Source: Marivivens niveibacter
Lineage (GTDB): Bacteria > Pseudomonadota > Alphaproteobacteria > Rhodobacterales > Rhodobacteraceae
Assembly: GCF_002150005.2 (NCBI RefSeq)
Contig: NZ_MSPP01000001.1
Location: forward strand, 434,001 to 498,000
Reading direction: 5' to 3'
DNA length: 64,000 nt
Position numbers and translations under genes: made by a program
Notes under the pieces: generated by a model
Databases searched by the model: none
Told to the model about the DNA's origin: nothing
Seen by the model: the letters and a program-made list of their open reading frames with translations, nothing else
Shown here: one piece after another, positions 1 to 10,042 of the stretch
Position numbering within the stretch: position 1 is the stretch's first letter
How the letters are laid out: each line of letters begins with the position of its first letter

Positions 1-1
1 A

Positions 2-721
2 TTTATTGGTGAACCCGTGCAGGGTGCAGGCGGCGTGATCGTTGCACCTGACACCTATTGGCCTGAAGTCCAGCGTATTATCGACAAATACGGCATCCTG
101 TTCATCTCGGACGAGGTGATCTGCGGTTTCGGCCGCACAGGTAACTGGTTTGGTTTCGAATACTACGGCACCAAACCTGACATCATCACCACGGCTAAGG
201 GTTTGTCATCTGGCTATATCCCGATCGCTGCTTCGATTGTGTCGGACAAGGTCGCGTCGGTCATCGACACCGTAGAATTCAACCACGGCTATACCTATTC
301 GGGTCACCCTGTGGCGGCGGCTGTTGCGCTGGAAAACCTGCGCATCATGGAAGACATGAATCTGGTCGATTACGTGAAAAACGACATCGCGCCTTATCTG
401 GCTGAACAGTGGCACGCGCTGGGCGATCACCCGATGGTGGGCGATACGAAAATCGTTGGTATGATGGCGTCGCTGGCGCTGACCCCGAACAAAGACACCC
501 GCGCAGTGTTCAAATCGCCAGCAGGCACCATCGGTTACATGACCCGCGAATGCTGTTTCGGCAACGACCTGATCATGCGCCACGTGGGCGACCGTATGGT
601 TGTATCGCCTCCGTTGGTTATCACCCGCGACGAAGTCGATGAACTGATCAAACGCGCTCGCAAATCGCTGGACGAAGCGTATGAGAAAATCAAAGCAGCC
701 GGATTGTTCGAGGCTGCATAA
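2..721 (+). CDS. Class III (omega) aminotransferase, 5'-truncated by window edge
   Basis: The C-terminal 239 residues of a PLP-dependent class III aminotransferase are visible; the reading frame is open from base 2, so the true start lies upstream of the window. The cofactor Asp sits in SDEVICGFGRTG and the Schiff-base Lys in TTAKGLSSGY (visible residue 66). The family moves an amino group from an amine or omega-amino acid to pyruvate or 2-oxoglutarate. Its stop overlaps the start of a PuuB-like oxidase (TAATG), so the two are co-translated; this context suggests a polyamine (putrescine-type) substrate, which is an inference. Exact substrate cannot be read from the sequence. Confidence 0.9.
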   Translation, partial: FIGEPVQGAGGVIVAPDTYWPEVQRIIDKYGILFISDEVICGFGRTGNWFGFEYYGTKPDIITTAKGLSSGYIPIAASIVSDKVASVIDTVEFNHGYTYSGHPVAAAVALENLRIMEDMNLVDYVKNDIAPYLAEQWHALGDHPMVGDTKIVGMMASLALTPNKDTRAVFKSPAGTIGYMTRECCFGNDLIMRHVGDRMVVSPPLVITRDEVDELIKRARKSLDEAYEKIKAAGLFEAA

Positions 722-2016
722 TGGATGTGCTGACTGCCAACGACCGGCCGGGTGAATATCCGGCCAGTTACTATGCCGCGACCTCTGAACCGCTGGCGCC
801 TTTTCCATCCGCGCAGGGCGACCTGACGGCAGATGTCTGCGTGATCGGGGCGGGGTTTATGGGCCTGTCCACAGCGCTGCATCTAGCCAAACGTGGTTAT
901 CAGGTGACAGTGATCGAGGCGCAGCGCATAGGCTTTGGCGCATCGGGCCGCAATGGCGGGCAGGTGTCTGGCGGTCAGCGTATCCATCAGGACGAATTGG
1001 AAAAACTGGTCGGCCGCGATATGGCCCGTCAGCTGTGGGACATTAGTCAGGAATCCGTGCGCGTGTTGCGGGATCTGGATGCCGAATATGATTGCGGCGC
1101 GGGCTGGGTTGATGGCGTGATCGAGGCTGACCACCGAGCCCGTTTCGTTGCCGATACCCACGCCTACGTCGACAAAATCAACGCTGAATACGGCTATGAC
1201 AAGCTGCGGAAATTGGACCGCGACGAACTGTATGACCTATGTCGTTCGCCTGCCTATCATGGCGGCGCCATCGATATGGGCGGCGGGCATATCCACCCGC
1301 TGCGGTTTGCGCTCGGCCTTGCGCGGGCCTGCGTCGATCTGGGCGTGACGTTCTATGAACAATCCCGCGTGTCCTATGTCGAAGAAGGCGATCCAGCCAT
1401 CGTTCACACGGACGCCGCTAAAATCCGCGCGAAATTCGTGGTGATGGGCTGTAACGGCTATCTGGGCAAAATGCAGTCGCAGGTTGCCGCGCGGGTCATG
1501 CCGATCAATAACTTTATCATCGCGACCGAGCCGTTGGACGATCCTGACGCGGTGCTGAAAAACAATCACTGCGTCGCAGACAGCAAATACGTCATCAACT
1601 ATTTCCGTCTGTCGGATGATAATCGTATGCTGTTCGGTGGTGGCGAAAGCTATGGGTATAAATTCCCTGCCGACATCGCCTCGACCGTTCGTCAACCGAT
1701 GTCGCAGATTTTCCCGCAACTGGCGGACGCGCGGATCGATTACGCGTGGGGCGGAACGTTGGGCATCACGATGAACCGTCTGCCGCATGTCGAACGTCTG
1801 TCTGGAAATGTGCTGTCGTTATCAGGGTTCAGCGGTCATGGCGTGGCGCTGGCCACCATGTCGGGCAAAGTCGCTGCGGCAGCCATCGCAGGGCAGGCCG
1901 AACAGTTTGACGTCATGGCACAGGTGCCAACCCCGCAGTTTCCAGGGGGCGCGTCATTGCGCAAACCGCTATTGGTGCTGGGGATGGTGTGGTTTGGTCT
2001 GATGGACAAACTGTGA
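721..2016 (+). CDS. puuB: FAD-dependent gamma-glutamylputrescine oxidase-like protein
   Basis: A 431-residue DAO-family flavoprotein. The N-terminal Rossmann motif GAGFMG lies at residues 43-48, followed by the IGFGASGRNGGQ segment; GGHIHPL and the C-terminal SGHGVA match E. coli PuuB as I remember it, and the length is close (about 426). PuuB oxidatively deaminates gamma-glutamylputrescine, releasing H2O2. The ATG overlaps the aminotransferase stop by one base and the gene is followed by a GNAT gene with a GTGA overlap, so all three form one operon. No gamma-glutamylputrescine synthetase is in view; it may lie upstream of the window. Confidence 0.87.
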   Translation: MDVLTANDRPGEYPASYYAATSEPLAPFPSAQGDLTADVCVIGAGFMGLSTALHLAKRGYQVTVIEAQRIGFGASGRNGGQVSGGQRIHQDELEKLVGRDMARQLWDISQESVRVLRDLDAEYDCGAGWVDGVIEADHRARFVADTHAYVDKINAEYGYDKLRKLDRDELYDLCRSPAYHGGAIDMGGGHIHPLRFALGLARACVDLGVTFYEQSRVSYVEEGDPAIVHTDAAKIRAKFVVMGCNGYLGKMQSQVAARVMPINNFIIATEPLDDPDAVLKNNHCVADSKYVINYFRLSDDNRMLFGGGESYGYKFPADIASTVRQPMSQIFPQLADARIDYAWGGTLGITMNRLPHVERLSGNVLSLSGFSGHGVALATMSGKVAAAAIAGQAEQFDVMAQVPTPQFPGGASLRKPLLVLGMVWFGLMDKL

Positions 2017-2429
2017 TCCGTCTGGCAACGCAGGGCGATTTGCCCGCGATCCAGCACATCGTGCGCGACGCCTTTTCCCCCTACATCGTGGACATTGGGC
2101 GCGAACCTGCACCCATGACCGATGACTATGCGGCCCTGATCAATCAAGGGATCGTTTGGTTGATCGATGATTGCGGCGTCATGGTTTTGAAACGCCACGA
2201 TGATCATCTAGAGGTGAAAACCATCGCCGTGTCTCCAGCGGCCCAAGGGCAGGGGTACGGACGCCAGATCATGCAGCATTGCGATGACGTGGCGGGCGGC
2301 AAACCCATCCGTCTGCTGACCAATGCCAAGATGATCCGCAACATCAGGTTCTATCAGGCCTGCGGGTATCGGATCACCGACAAACGGTCCGAGGACGGGT
2401 TCGACCGTATCTATTTCGAAAAACCTTAG
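2013..2429 (+). CDS. GNAT family N-acetyltransferase
   Basis: A small acetyltransferase of 138 residues if translation begins at GTG 2013, which overlaps the puuB stop (GTGA). The acetyl-CoA pyrophosphate-binding motif QGQGYG is at residues 78-83 after the beta-strand VKTIAVSP, as usual for GNAT proteins. An in-frame GTG at 1989 would add eight residues but lies further inside puuB. The acceptor substrate is unknown; placement at the end of a polyamine operon makes an amine acceptor possible but this is only inference. It converges on the GntR gene, the two stops overlapping by four bases. Confidence 0.8.
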   Translation: MIRLATQGDLPAIQHIVRDAFSPYIVDIGREPAPMTDDYAALINQGIVWLIDDCGVMVLKRHDDHLEVKTIAVSPAAQGQGYGRQIMQHCDDVAGGKPIRLLTNAKMIRNIRFYQACGYRITDKRSEDGFDRIYFEKP

Positions 2430-3076
2430 TCTTTTAGCGACAGGCGGATCTGGTTGAACCCTTGTTCAATGTCCAAACGGATCGCGGTTGCGACGCCTGC
2501 TGTATCGCCGTCCTTTAGCGCGGCAATGGCGTCTGCGTGTCTGTCATCCAATGTCGCCGTGCCGAAACGTCCACGCATGACGCGCAGCGATGGACCCATA
2601 CGAAGCCACAACGCATCCGCCAGTGCCATCACCGTTTCAGCCTGCGACACGGCATAGAGCGTGCGATGGAAATGGTAGTTCTGGATCAGATACGTCTGAA
2701 TATCACCACGGTCGATTGCGCGGTTCAAATCACTGTCGATCGCCTCTAGCGCGGCAATATCGTCGGCCGTGGCTTTTTCGGCGGCCCATTCGGCCAGTTG
2801 CGGTTCCAGTGCCAACCGCGCAAAGGCGATTTGATCAATTTCTGTGCGGCTCAGGATCGGTAGGCCAACGCGGCGGTTGCCTTTGAATTCCAGCGCGTGT
2901 TCGGATGTCAGGCGGCGGATCGCTTCGCGGACGGGGGTCATGCCTGCGTCCAGTTCGGCCACCAAACCTTGGATCGTAACTGCTTGGCCTGGTTCCATTT
3001 CCCCGCATAGGATCATGTCGCGCAATCGGCGGTAAACGATCTGGTGAGCGGGTTCTTTGACCTGATCTTGTGTCAC
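2426..3076 (-). CDS. GntR family transcriptional regulator (FCD/FadR type)
   Basis: 216 residues from GTG 3076, chosen because AGGAG stands nine bases upstream; an in-frame TTG at 3127 is also possible but has no visible ribosome site. The N-terminal winged helix covers about residues 10-70 and carries the GntR signature MTPVREAIRRL. The C-terminal all-helical FCD domain (about 85-205) binds a small organic ligand in this subfamily, often through metal-coordinating His/Asp residues. It converges on the aminotransferase-puuB-GNAT operon and most likely senses its substrate or product; that role is inferred from position. Confidence 0.87.
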   Translation of the reverse strand: MTQDQVKEPAHQIVYRRLRDMILCGEMEPGQAVTIQGLVAELDAGMTPVREAIRRLTSEHALEFKGNRRVGLPILSRTEIDQIAFARLALEPQLAEWAAEKATADDIAALEAIDSDLNRAIDRGDIQTYLIQNYHFHRTLYAVSQAETVMALADALWLRMGPSLRVMRGRFGTATLDDRHADAIAALKDGDTAGVATAIRLDIEQGFNQIRLSLKD

Positions 3077-3142
3077 GCGGGGTGGCTCCTGTTGGCTGTC
3101 GGTTAATCTTGCCCGACAACTACACAATGATCAAATCGAATA

Positions 3143-3706
3143 TCACTCAATCCCGTCAGCGCCGTATTTCAAGATGACCGGAACGACCAATTCTTCTTCG
3201 TCTACCAAATGGCGGTCTAAATCGCGGGTTACAACTGCCAATTCTTTGTGCAATGCACCCGCCCCGTCTATCAGTTTTGGCCCTTCAAGAGATTTGAGCG
3301 CTAGGTTGGCGACGTCAACAAAGCTGGCAAGGATGGGATCGATTTCGTGGTGGTCTTTGTCCAGAATATCAAATCCCCGCACCAATCGCGCGTCTTTTTG
3401 TACCAATATCGGAAAATAGTGCATGTCTTCGATCTGATGGTGCCCGTGCAACTGCTGAACAAACGTAGACCCGTATTGCGAAATCGCAGCGGCAAAACGA
3501 TTGGGGTCACCTTTGTCTAATACATCTTCGGTCGCGGTGGTCATGGCGGACAAAAGGCGGCGGAACATGATGTGACGATCCAGCCAGAAACTAACCAGTC
3601 CGTGAAAATTGGGATCGGTTGCCCACATATCACGCGGATAGTCGCGGTACAAAACGCGCAGGGCGTCGGGCAGAGCTTCCCTTGATTTAAGGTCAAGTTT
3701 TTCCAT
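3143..3706 (-). CDS. Hemerythrin domain protein
   Basis: A cytoplasmic, all-helical protein of 187 residues. His-rich helices fit a hemerythrin HHE fold: HGHHQIEDMHYFP (about 87-99), DKDHHEID (116-123) and DRHLVDEEE (165-173). Such domains bind a di-iron centre for oxygen or NO sensing or iron handling. I start at ATG 3706, which overlaps the tamB stop as TGATG; a TTG one codon earlier is also in frame. It is the last gene of the tamA-tamB transcription unit, an unexpected partner for an outer-membrane assembly module. The function here is unknown. Confidence 0.83.
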   Translation of the reverse strand: MEKLDLKSREALPDALRVLYRDYPRDMWATDPNFHGLVSFWLDRHIMFRRLLSAMTTATEDVLDKGDPNRFAAAISQYGSTFVQQLHGHHQIEDMHYFPILVQKDARLVRGFDILDKDHHEIDPILASFVDVANLALKSLEGPKLIDGAGALHKELAVVTRDLDRHLVDEEELVVPVILKYGADGIE

Positions 3707-6700
3707 CAATAATCCCTTTCGAAAAAGACACCGATAGAGGTTTCTCCATCCGATCCGAACCCACCTTTGGCGGTGATATCGCTGGTGATGTCCAGATTCA
3801 GGTTCACTTCGGTTTCGCCGGCGGCATCGACCGTTACATCGGTGTAGACGTTGTCGCTGATGTATTTACCGGCGCTGACAGCGGCGTTGCCGTCTTCGTC
3901 GGTCGTGACGTCTAGATCATCTAAACCGGCACCTTTGCGGATCGCGCCTACGATCCCTTCGCCACCACGTCCGGCCAAGGTATTCACGGCATTGGCCAAT
4001 TGTAGCGCCTGAAACGCACTGATCGACGATAGATCGCGGCCAAAGATCAGTTGGGATAGTACTTCGTCTTGGGGCAGCTCTGGGCTGCTTTCAAAACTGA
4101 CTTCGGGTGCGCTGGCTGGGCCTTCGATCACGACGCTTACGGTGGTATCCGTTGCTGTCTGGGTCGTTGCGACGAACCGCAGCACAGGAACAAAGTCGCC
4201 CTGCATCCGCACGTTGCCTTCGGTCAGGTTAAAACGCTGTTGCAAGATATCCAATCGACCACGGATAAGGCTGAACTGTCCCGCTGGAATAACCTGATCC
4301 GTGGTACCCGATAGGGTTAATTGCCCGCCCAATTCTGCGTCTAGGCCGCGGCCGCGCACAAAGATTTGGCTGGGTGCATTGATCACCAGGTTCAACGGAT
4401 AGGCTGCGCCGCCCGAACTGTTCGTAGATGCCTCTTGGCCGGTTGCGGTCAGGCCTGCACGGTCCAGCGTTTGACGGACCACTGTTGATGCGCCGACATG
4501 CGTCACATCAGGTAAATCGCCCAATGATCCAACGGTTGAGGACGGCACCTGTACTTCGGTTTCGTCTAGATTGATAGCGCCTGTGATGGATGCGCCGCCT
4601 GCCAATGGGCCGTCGATCGCAATTGTTCCCGTGGCGGTGGTTTCGTATAGCGTTGGGTCGCGCAGAACCAGATTGCGCAAATCAACGGTCAGTGCCGCCG
4701 GATAAGTACCAGTCATGCCAATGCGTCCGCGTGCGTCTAACCTGCCGCCGTTCGACGAACGTCCGGTTAGGTCAAGGCGTACAGCTTCGCCCGATAGGTT
4801 GGCGGTGCCTGCAACATTGGTGAGCGATTGCCCCAGCGTTGGGGCTGATAATTCGCCCTCGGAAATTGTGATCGTTCCGGCAAGCGATGACAGCTCTGCG
4901 GGGCCATTAATGGATAGGTTGAACCCGGCTGTGCCTGCCAATCGGCGCGGCTCTAACACGCCGTTCAGCAAGGCGAGCGGCAGTGACCCGCGTGCGGTCA
5001 TCGCCAAGTCAGTTCCGTTGACCTGACCTGAAACGTCCGCATTCGTTCCGCCCGGACCAGTGAGCGCCGTGTCGATCACCCAACGGTTGGGTGAAACCAT
5101 TTGCGCGGTGCCTGATGCTGTCGCGGCGCCAGAAAAATCGGGTGTGAATAGGCCAATGTCGGCAAGGCGCGCATTGTAATTGGCCGTACCCGTTTCGCCG
5201 TCGGTGGACAGATTGCCTGTCGCTGTGACGTTCGGAAAGGCCACATTCAGGTTCGTCAGATCAATTTGATCGCCATCGCGGGCGACCTGAACAGAGACAG
5301 AGCCTGAACCGCTCAGCAACGTATCAACCGCATTTGTCCCAATCGCGGCGTTGCGCGTGTTTGCTTTGATCTGTGCTGTCAGGGCGGCAAAATCTGATGA
5401 TGCTGTACCTTCGGCAGTGATGTCAGCAGCGCCATTCAGATCCAGCCCAGTAATTTGTGCGAATTGCGACAGGTCCGACATGTCAGCAGTGATTGCAAAC
5501 GGCCCCGTACCAGTGGCGGGCAAATCCAACTGCGCTGTGATTGTGTCGTTGTTTAACGTCACATCAGCGGTTGCTGTTATCGCGCCTTCGGTTGTACGGG
5601 CACCTTTCGCGACGGCGCTGATGGTGCCGGTTGCGCCTGGCAATAGGTTGGATGTAATTGTGCTAAACGCCGCGTCGCCCGTCACGCCGTCTGTTGTCAA
5701 TTCGGCGTTCGCGGCCAATTCGGTGTCCGGCGTTGTAATGTTTAGGTTTTCAATCCGCGTGCTTTGGGTGTCGCGGATGAAACGGGCGGCAATGTTACCT
5801 TGACCTGATAACATTTGGTCCAGCTGTTCGATGCCGATCGTCAGGTCATTGGTTTGGCCCGAAATCGACAAATCCGCTGCCGAGGTTAAGGGGAGGATGT
5901 CGCCGGTGACTGCAACCGATGCGTCTCCGCTAAGGTCAGGCATTTCGACCAAAGAGGCGAAACGCGACAGGCCCGAAACGGTGATTTGTGAATCCGTTGT
6001 GATGACAGGGTTTTCGCCAAATGTCGCAGTCGCGGAAATATTGGCATCGACACCAGCCCCGATCAACGTCAAGCGATCCACGGACAGCGGCCCATCTGGT
6101 TCGTAGTTCAGGATCAATTCACCGGATGCGGTGGACCCAACAGCCTGCGACATGGCCCCGTCATCAAAGGAAATGCCTTCTGCCGCATAATCGATATCGG
6201 CAGTGATACGACCTGATTGCGCGATTGTACCGCCACCCGTCAGCGCGATTTCGGGAATGGTGATGCCAGTGCGTTCAAAGTCTGAGGCAATAATGTTGGC
6301 AGTCCATTCGTCGCCTTTTTCAGCATCAAAACCAATGTTGATCGATGCAGAGGAAAGGTAAGTTTTGTCGCCGCTGATCGGCATAAGTAGCGGTAGGTCA
6401 TCATCGCGTCCCAACTGGCCAACCAGCGCAAAGCGATCGGGCAGACCTGATGCGCCAATTTCAGCGGATCCAACCAGCTGCATCGATTGGGTGTTCAGCG
6501 CCAGTGTGGTTAGGTCGAACCCACCGTCCTCTGTATGCCCAGCGGCGCGTAGCGATACCTCTGACCCAAAGAAGTCGCGGTATTCAGGCAAAAATAGCGC
6601 GGTCACATCACCGTTCAGATCGACATCGAAACTGCGGGTCGATGCTGCGGTTTCGTCGGTTGTCGTGATCAAGGTGACATCGCCGGTCAGTCGGCGTTCG

Positions 6701-7440
6701 CCATTGGTGTCCAGTGACATGTTGGCGGCAAAGTCGGTGATTGGTGCATCGCCTGTTATCGATAGATCAACAGACGGCAGATCGGGCAAATCCAGTAGTC
6801 GTGCGGCAATGCCTGCTTCGCCTTCGGATAGGGTCAGGTTTAGGGCCAAGTTGCGGGTGTCATTGGAAAACGCACCTTCGAATACCATCACGCCAACCGC
6901 GCCATCCACACGCGACGCGGTCAATGCGGCTGATCCTTCGCCATTGGCAAGCGCGGCGTCGCCTTCGACATTCAGGGCAATCGCTTCGCCCAAAATTGGG
7001 GCGCCTAAATTTAGGGTGTCGATCAGCAGTCTGTCTACGTTCACCGATACGGGCAAGTCGGGTAAGGCGAATGGGGTTGTGCTGGCCGTGGCTGAAACAT
7101 CAGTCGGTTCGGTTTCGGATATGGGGGCACGTTCGACCGTGATTGCGTCCGCGGATAGGTCGGCAATTTCAATGCGGCCGGTCAAAAGGGCGGAACGGTC
7201 CCAGTCCAAAATCAACCCTTCGGCGGTCAGCCAGATGCCTTGATCATCTGCGATGGTCAGACGTTCAATTTCTGCCTTACTGCTAAGCGCGCCTGAAAAA
7301 CCGTAGATCGAAACCTGACGGCCAGCGCCGGATAGGTTGTCCTGCAAAAACGATGCGATCAGACCGCGATCAGATTCTTGGTCTTGGGCAGGTGCGACGG
7401 TCGGCAAAAGGCAGACCAGAATAATAGGGATATAACGCAT
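3706..7440 (-). CDS. tamB: Translocation and assembly module subunit TamB (DUF490)
   Basis: A very long (1244 residues) AsmA-like bridging protein. It has an N-terminal hydrophobic signal/anchor (about residues 3-18) and then many degenerate beta-strand repeats rich in T, A, G, D and N, ending in the conserved DUF490 C-terminal domain and a final aromatic Tyr. TamB spans the periplasm and works with TamA in outer-membrane protein insertion; the wider family is also linked to phospholipid transport. Its ATG overlaps the tamA stop by one base (TAATG), so the pair is translationally coupled. Length is typical for the family. Confidence 0.93.
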   Translation of the reverse strand: MRYIPIILVCLLPTVAPAQDQESDRGLIASFLQDNLSGAGRQVSIYGFSGALSSKAEIERLTIADDQGIWLTAEGLILDWDRSALLTGRIEIADLSADAITVERAPISETEPTDVSATASTTPFALPDLPVSVNVDRLLIDTLNLGAPILGEAIALNVEGDAALANGEGSAALTASRVDGAVGVMVFEGAFSNDTRNLALNLTLSEGEAGIAARLLDLPDLPSVDLSITGDAPITDFAANMSLDTNGERRLTGDVTLITTTDETAASTRSFDVDLNGDVTALFLPEYRDFFGSEVSLRAAGHTEDGGFDLTTLALNTQSMQLVGSAEIGASGLPDRFALVGQLGRDDDLPLLMPISGDKTYLSSASINIGFDAEKGDEWTANIIASDFERTGITIPEIALTGGGTIAQSGRITADIDYAAEGISFDDGAMSQAVGSTASGELILNYEPDGPLSVDRLTLIGAGVDANISATATFGENPVITTDSQITVSGLSRFASLVEMPDLSGDASVAVTGDILPLTSAADLSISGQTNDLTIGIEQLDQMLSGQGNIAARFIRDTQSTRIENLNITTPDTELAANAELTTDGVTGDAAFSTITSNLLPGATGTISAVAKGARTTEGAITATADVTLNNDTITAQLDLPATGTGPFAITADMSDLSQFAQITGLDLNGAADITAEGTASSDFAALTAQIKANTRNAAIGTNAVDTLLSGSGSVSVQVARDGDQIDLTNLNVAFPNVTATGNLSTDGETGTANYNARLADIGLFTPDFSGAATASGTAQMVSPNRWVIDTALTGPGGTNADVSGQVNGTDLAMTARGSLPLALLNGVLEPRRLAGTAGFNLSINGPAELSSLAGTITISEGELSAPTLGQSLTNVAGTANLSGEAVRLDLTGRSSNGGRLDARGRIGMTGTYPAALTVDLRNLVLRDPTLYETTATGTIAIDGPLAGGASITGAINLDETEVQVPSSTVGSLGDLPDVTHVGASTVVRQTLDRAGLTATGQEASTNSSGGAAYPLNLVINAPSQIFVRGRGLDAELGGQLTLSGTTDQVIPAGQFSLIRGRLDILQQRFNLTEGNVRMQGDFVPVLRFVATTQTATDTTVSVVIEGPASAPEVSFESSPELPQDEVLSQLIFGRDLSSISAFQALQLANAVNTLAGRGGEGIVGAIRKGAGLDDLDVTTDEDGNAAVSAGKYISDNVYTDVTVDAAGETEVNLNLDITSDITAKGGFGSDGETSIGVFFERDY

Positions 7441-9221
7441 TAGAAAGCCTGCCCGATACCAACATAAACTGAAAGGGATTTACCCGCATTGTCGCCCGAT
7501 GCAGCGGTTGCAAGGTCCAGTCGGATGGGGCCAATTCCTGTGTAGTACCGTAGTCCAACGCCAGCGCCCGATTGCCATTCGCCATCTTCGAACGGGATTT
7601 CGGTTTCGCCAACAAATCCCGTGTCATAAAATCCGACAACGCCGATTGTATCTGTAATGTCGACGCGGGTTTCCAATGACACGGCCGCAAAGCTTAGCCC
7701 GCCAGTGGTCACGCCGTTTTGCGTCACGCCCAGCGATTTATAACCTTCGCCGCGGACGCTATCGCCGCCACCTGAATAAAACAGATAGTCAGGTGGTGCA
7801 TTATTCGCATCCACGCCCAGAACGGATCCCAGTTGCCCGCGCAAAGCAAAGGTGACGTTTTGTTGTTCGCCAACAGATCGGTAAATGCGGCCATCGAAAT
7901 AGGCGCGCCCACCTGATCCAACATCGCCTGTACCTAAAAACGGGGTCAGTTCCAGCGTTGAAAACTGACCTGATTTTGGGTTCAACGTATCATCGCGGCG
8001 GTCAATTGTGCCGGTCATGGGGAAGGTTAGCATCGAGTAATGGCGTACGCCTGATGCCTCTTCGGATCGGGCCATTACGAAACCAACACCAACGCTGTAG
8101 TCTGTGTCATTTTCCAACAGACGGGTGACGGTGACATCGCCCGAAAACTGGTCCAGCAGATAATTTGGTTCGTCTTCGTGGTTTAGGGCCAAGGACGCCG
8201 TCAGTTCGGTATCAATTGCAAACGGGCGTGGAACGGAAAGCGACACACCTGTTGAATAATCAATGCCGCCGGTTTCACCTGCTATGCCTGATACTTCGCC
8301 TTCGACGCGGAAACGCTGTGCGCCGCCCAAAAAGTTGCGGTGCATCCAGTACCCCGACACAGTCAGGCCGTCTACGGTTGAGAGCTCTAGCCCGAACCCG
8401 ACACGGCGCGGGGCGGCTTCGGCGACTTCGATTTCGACGGGCAGTTGTCCGTCAATCACGGTGTCCGATTCAACCATCGCCACCGATGAAAACGCGCCCG
8501 TGCGGCGCAAACGTTCAGCGACCTGTTCCAAAGTTTGCGGCGAAAATTCCGCGCCTTCGGGGTAACCGATAATACGGCGAATGGCCCGTTCGCGAACGGC
8601 GTCATTCCCGCTGACGGTGAGCGGGCCGAAAACAGCATTAGGCCCAGGATCAATGCCGATAGTCGCGTTTATGATCCGATCTGTATGACGGGCGGTGATT
8701 TGTTGTGCGCTTACGGCCGCGACTGGATGACCTGCGTCTCGCCAGCCAGAAATCGCAGCAGATGCTGCATCACCAATTGCACCGGAACGGGCGCGTTCAC
8801 CTGTTGCAAATGTGTCGGGCAGCTCTGTTGTGTCTGTTGTTGGCGCGATGTCCGCTGTACCAAATCGAAACGCTGGGCCGGTCGTGATGTCGAAGCGGAC
8901 TTTTTCAATCGTGTCGGGCGCATCCAGCGGGGCGACGTTTGATGCCTCTTGACCATCGATAAGGATTGAAACGGTCCCTGCGTAATAGCCTTCGGAATAT
9001 AGACCAGTCAGAATGCGGCGGTAATCTGCACGCGCGGCGGCGATGATATCTTGCGTGCTCGCGTCTTCTTCGTTGTCGATGATTGTCGCAACCAATGATG
9101 CGCTACGCAGCACGTCTTTGATGTCTGCGCCATCGACTTTGATCGACAAAGATTGCGCCATGGCTGGGACGGCAAGGCCGATAATCGCGGCGCCGGTTGC
9201 CAAGGGTAGTTTAAAATTCAC
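7440..9221 (-). CDS. tamA: Outer membrane assembly protein TamA (BamA/Omp85 family)
   Basis: 593 residues: a signal peptide ending at AMA-Q (residues 20-23), POTRA domains in roughly the first 250 residues, and a C-terminal 16-stranded beta-barrel (bacterial surface antigen/Omp85) ending in Phe, the usual outer-membrane signature. Segments such as GLRYYTGIGPIRLDLA are typical of the last barrel strands. It forms the outer-membrane half of the TAM complex with the downstream tamB. It is divergent from a TetR-type regulator 215 bases away. Confidence 0.92.
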   Translation of the reverse strand: MNFKLPLATGAAIIGLAVPAMAQSLSIKVDGADIKDVLRSASLVATIIDNEEDASTQDIIAAARADYRRILTGLYSEGYYAGTVSILIDGQEASNVAPLDAPDTIEKVRFDITTGPAFRFGTADIAPTTDTTELPDTFATGERARSGAIGDAASAAISGWRDAGHPVAAVSAQQITARHTDRIINATIGIDPGPNAVFGPLTVSGNDAVRERAIRRIIGYPEGAEFSPQTLEQVAERLRRTGAFSSVAMVESDTVIDGQLPVEIEVAEAAPRRVGFGLELSTVDGLTVSGYWMHRNFLGGAQRFRVEGEVSGIAGETGGIDYSTGVSLSVPRPFAIDTELTASLALNHEDEPNYLLDQFSGDVTVTRLLENDTDYSVGVGFVMARSEEASGVRHYSMLTFPMTGTIDRRDDTLNPKSGQFSTLELTPFLGTGDVGSGGRAYFDGRIYRSVGEQQNVTFALRGQLGSVLGVDANNAPPDYLFYSGGGDSVRGEGYKSLGVTQNGVTTGGLSFAAVSLETRVDITDTIGVVGFYDTGFVGETEIPFEDGEWQSGAGVGLRYYTGIGPIRLDLATAASGDNAGKSLSVYVGIGQAF

Positions 9222-9436
9222 GTCTTTTCCGCCTTTAGTGCAGCCCGTTTATCGGACGCTTTGTTCGGGGTCTATATGATCTGTACCGTATTCAAAATGA
9301 TTGTTTCAGACTGTGGCCCGAACATTCAAAGGTTCAAGTCCGTCTAAGGTTTATTAGGCGATATTTTGCGCGAGTTGTTTCAGGTTCGTGATCGGATAGC
9401 TTGCCTTTGGGGATCGCAAAAAGGTATCTGATCCAA

Positions 9437-10042
9437 ATGATCAAAACAGCCCGTCGCAAATCAATCGGATCGCAGCGCAACCCTGAAACTCGCATCGCCG
9501 TGCTGCAGGCCGCGCGGGATATCATGGCAAATGGCGGCATCGCCAAATTTTCCATCGAAGCGGTCGCGCGTGAGGCCCGCGCGGGCAAACCCACGATTTA
9601 CAAATGGTGGAATGGCAAAGCGGGGCTGCTGCTGGACCTGCATCAATCGACAGCACCTGAGATCGAGGCGACGAATACTGGTTCGCTGCGCGAGGATATC
9701 GCGGGTTTTCTGGTGAATTTAATCGATCATTGGCACAGCGATGATGCGGGCGATATTTTCCGCGCCGTGATTGCCGAAGCGCAGGTCGACCAAAAATCTC
9801 GAACGGCATTTGGTGACTATATCGCAGGGCGCCGCGCGGTGCTGTCGGGCATGGTCGATGCGGCGGTCTCGCGCGGCGAAATCAGCGGCGGCGCGGATAT
9901 CGACGTTTTATGTGACATCCTGTCGGGCCTGGCATTGCAGCGGTTGTTATCGGGCCGTGATCTATCGGTAAAAGAGGCGGGCGCGATTGCCGATGTCGTC
10001 ATCGACGGGATCGTGGGTCAGTCGAACGGCGCGTCTTTGTAA
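9437..10042 (+). CDS. TetR/AcrR family transcriptional regulator
   Basis: 201 residues from ATG 9437; an upstream in-frame start at 9401 adds twelve residues without a better ribosome site. The N-terminal helix-turn-helix (about residues 15-60) has the TetR pattern [17 protein letters not shown], and the rest is a helical ligand-binding and dimerisation domain with a TetR_C-type composition. The gene is divergent from tamA, so it may control the tamAB-hemerythrin unit or only itself. The intergenic region 9222-9436 holds no strong palindrome. Its 3' end overlaps truA by 25 bases tail to tail. Confidence 0.85.
   Translation: MIKTARRKSIGSQRNPETRIAVLQAARDIMANGGIAKFSIEAVAREARAGKPTIYKWWNGKAGLLLDLHQSTAPEIEATNTGSLREDIAGFLVNLIDHWHSDDAGDIFRAVIAEAQVDQKSRTAFGDYIAGRRAVLSGMVDAAVSRGEISGGADIDVLCDILSGLALQRLLSGRDLSVKEAGAIADVVIDGIVGQSNGASL

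Noticed and set aside
6365-7243. 292-codon open frame antisense to tamB
   Set aside because: Low-complexity Ser/Arg/Val product mirroring the TamB repeats; no ribosome site of note.
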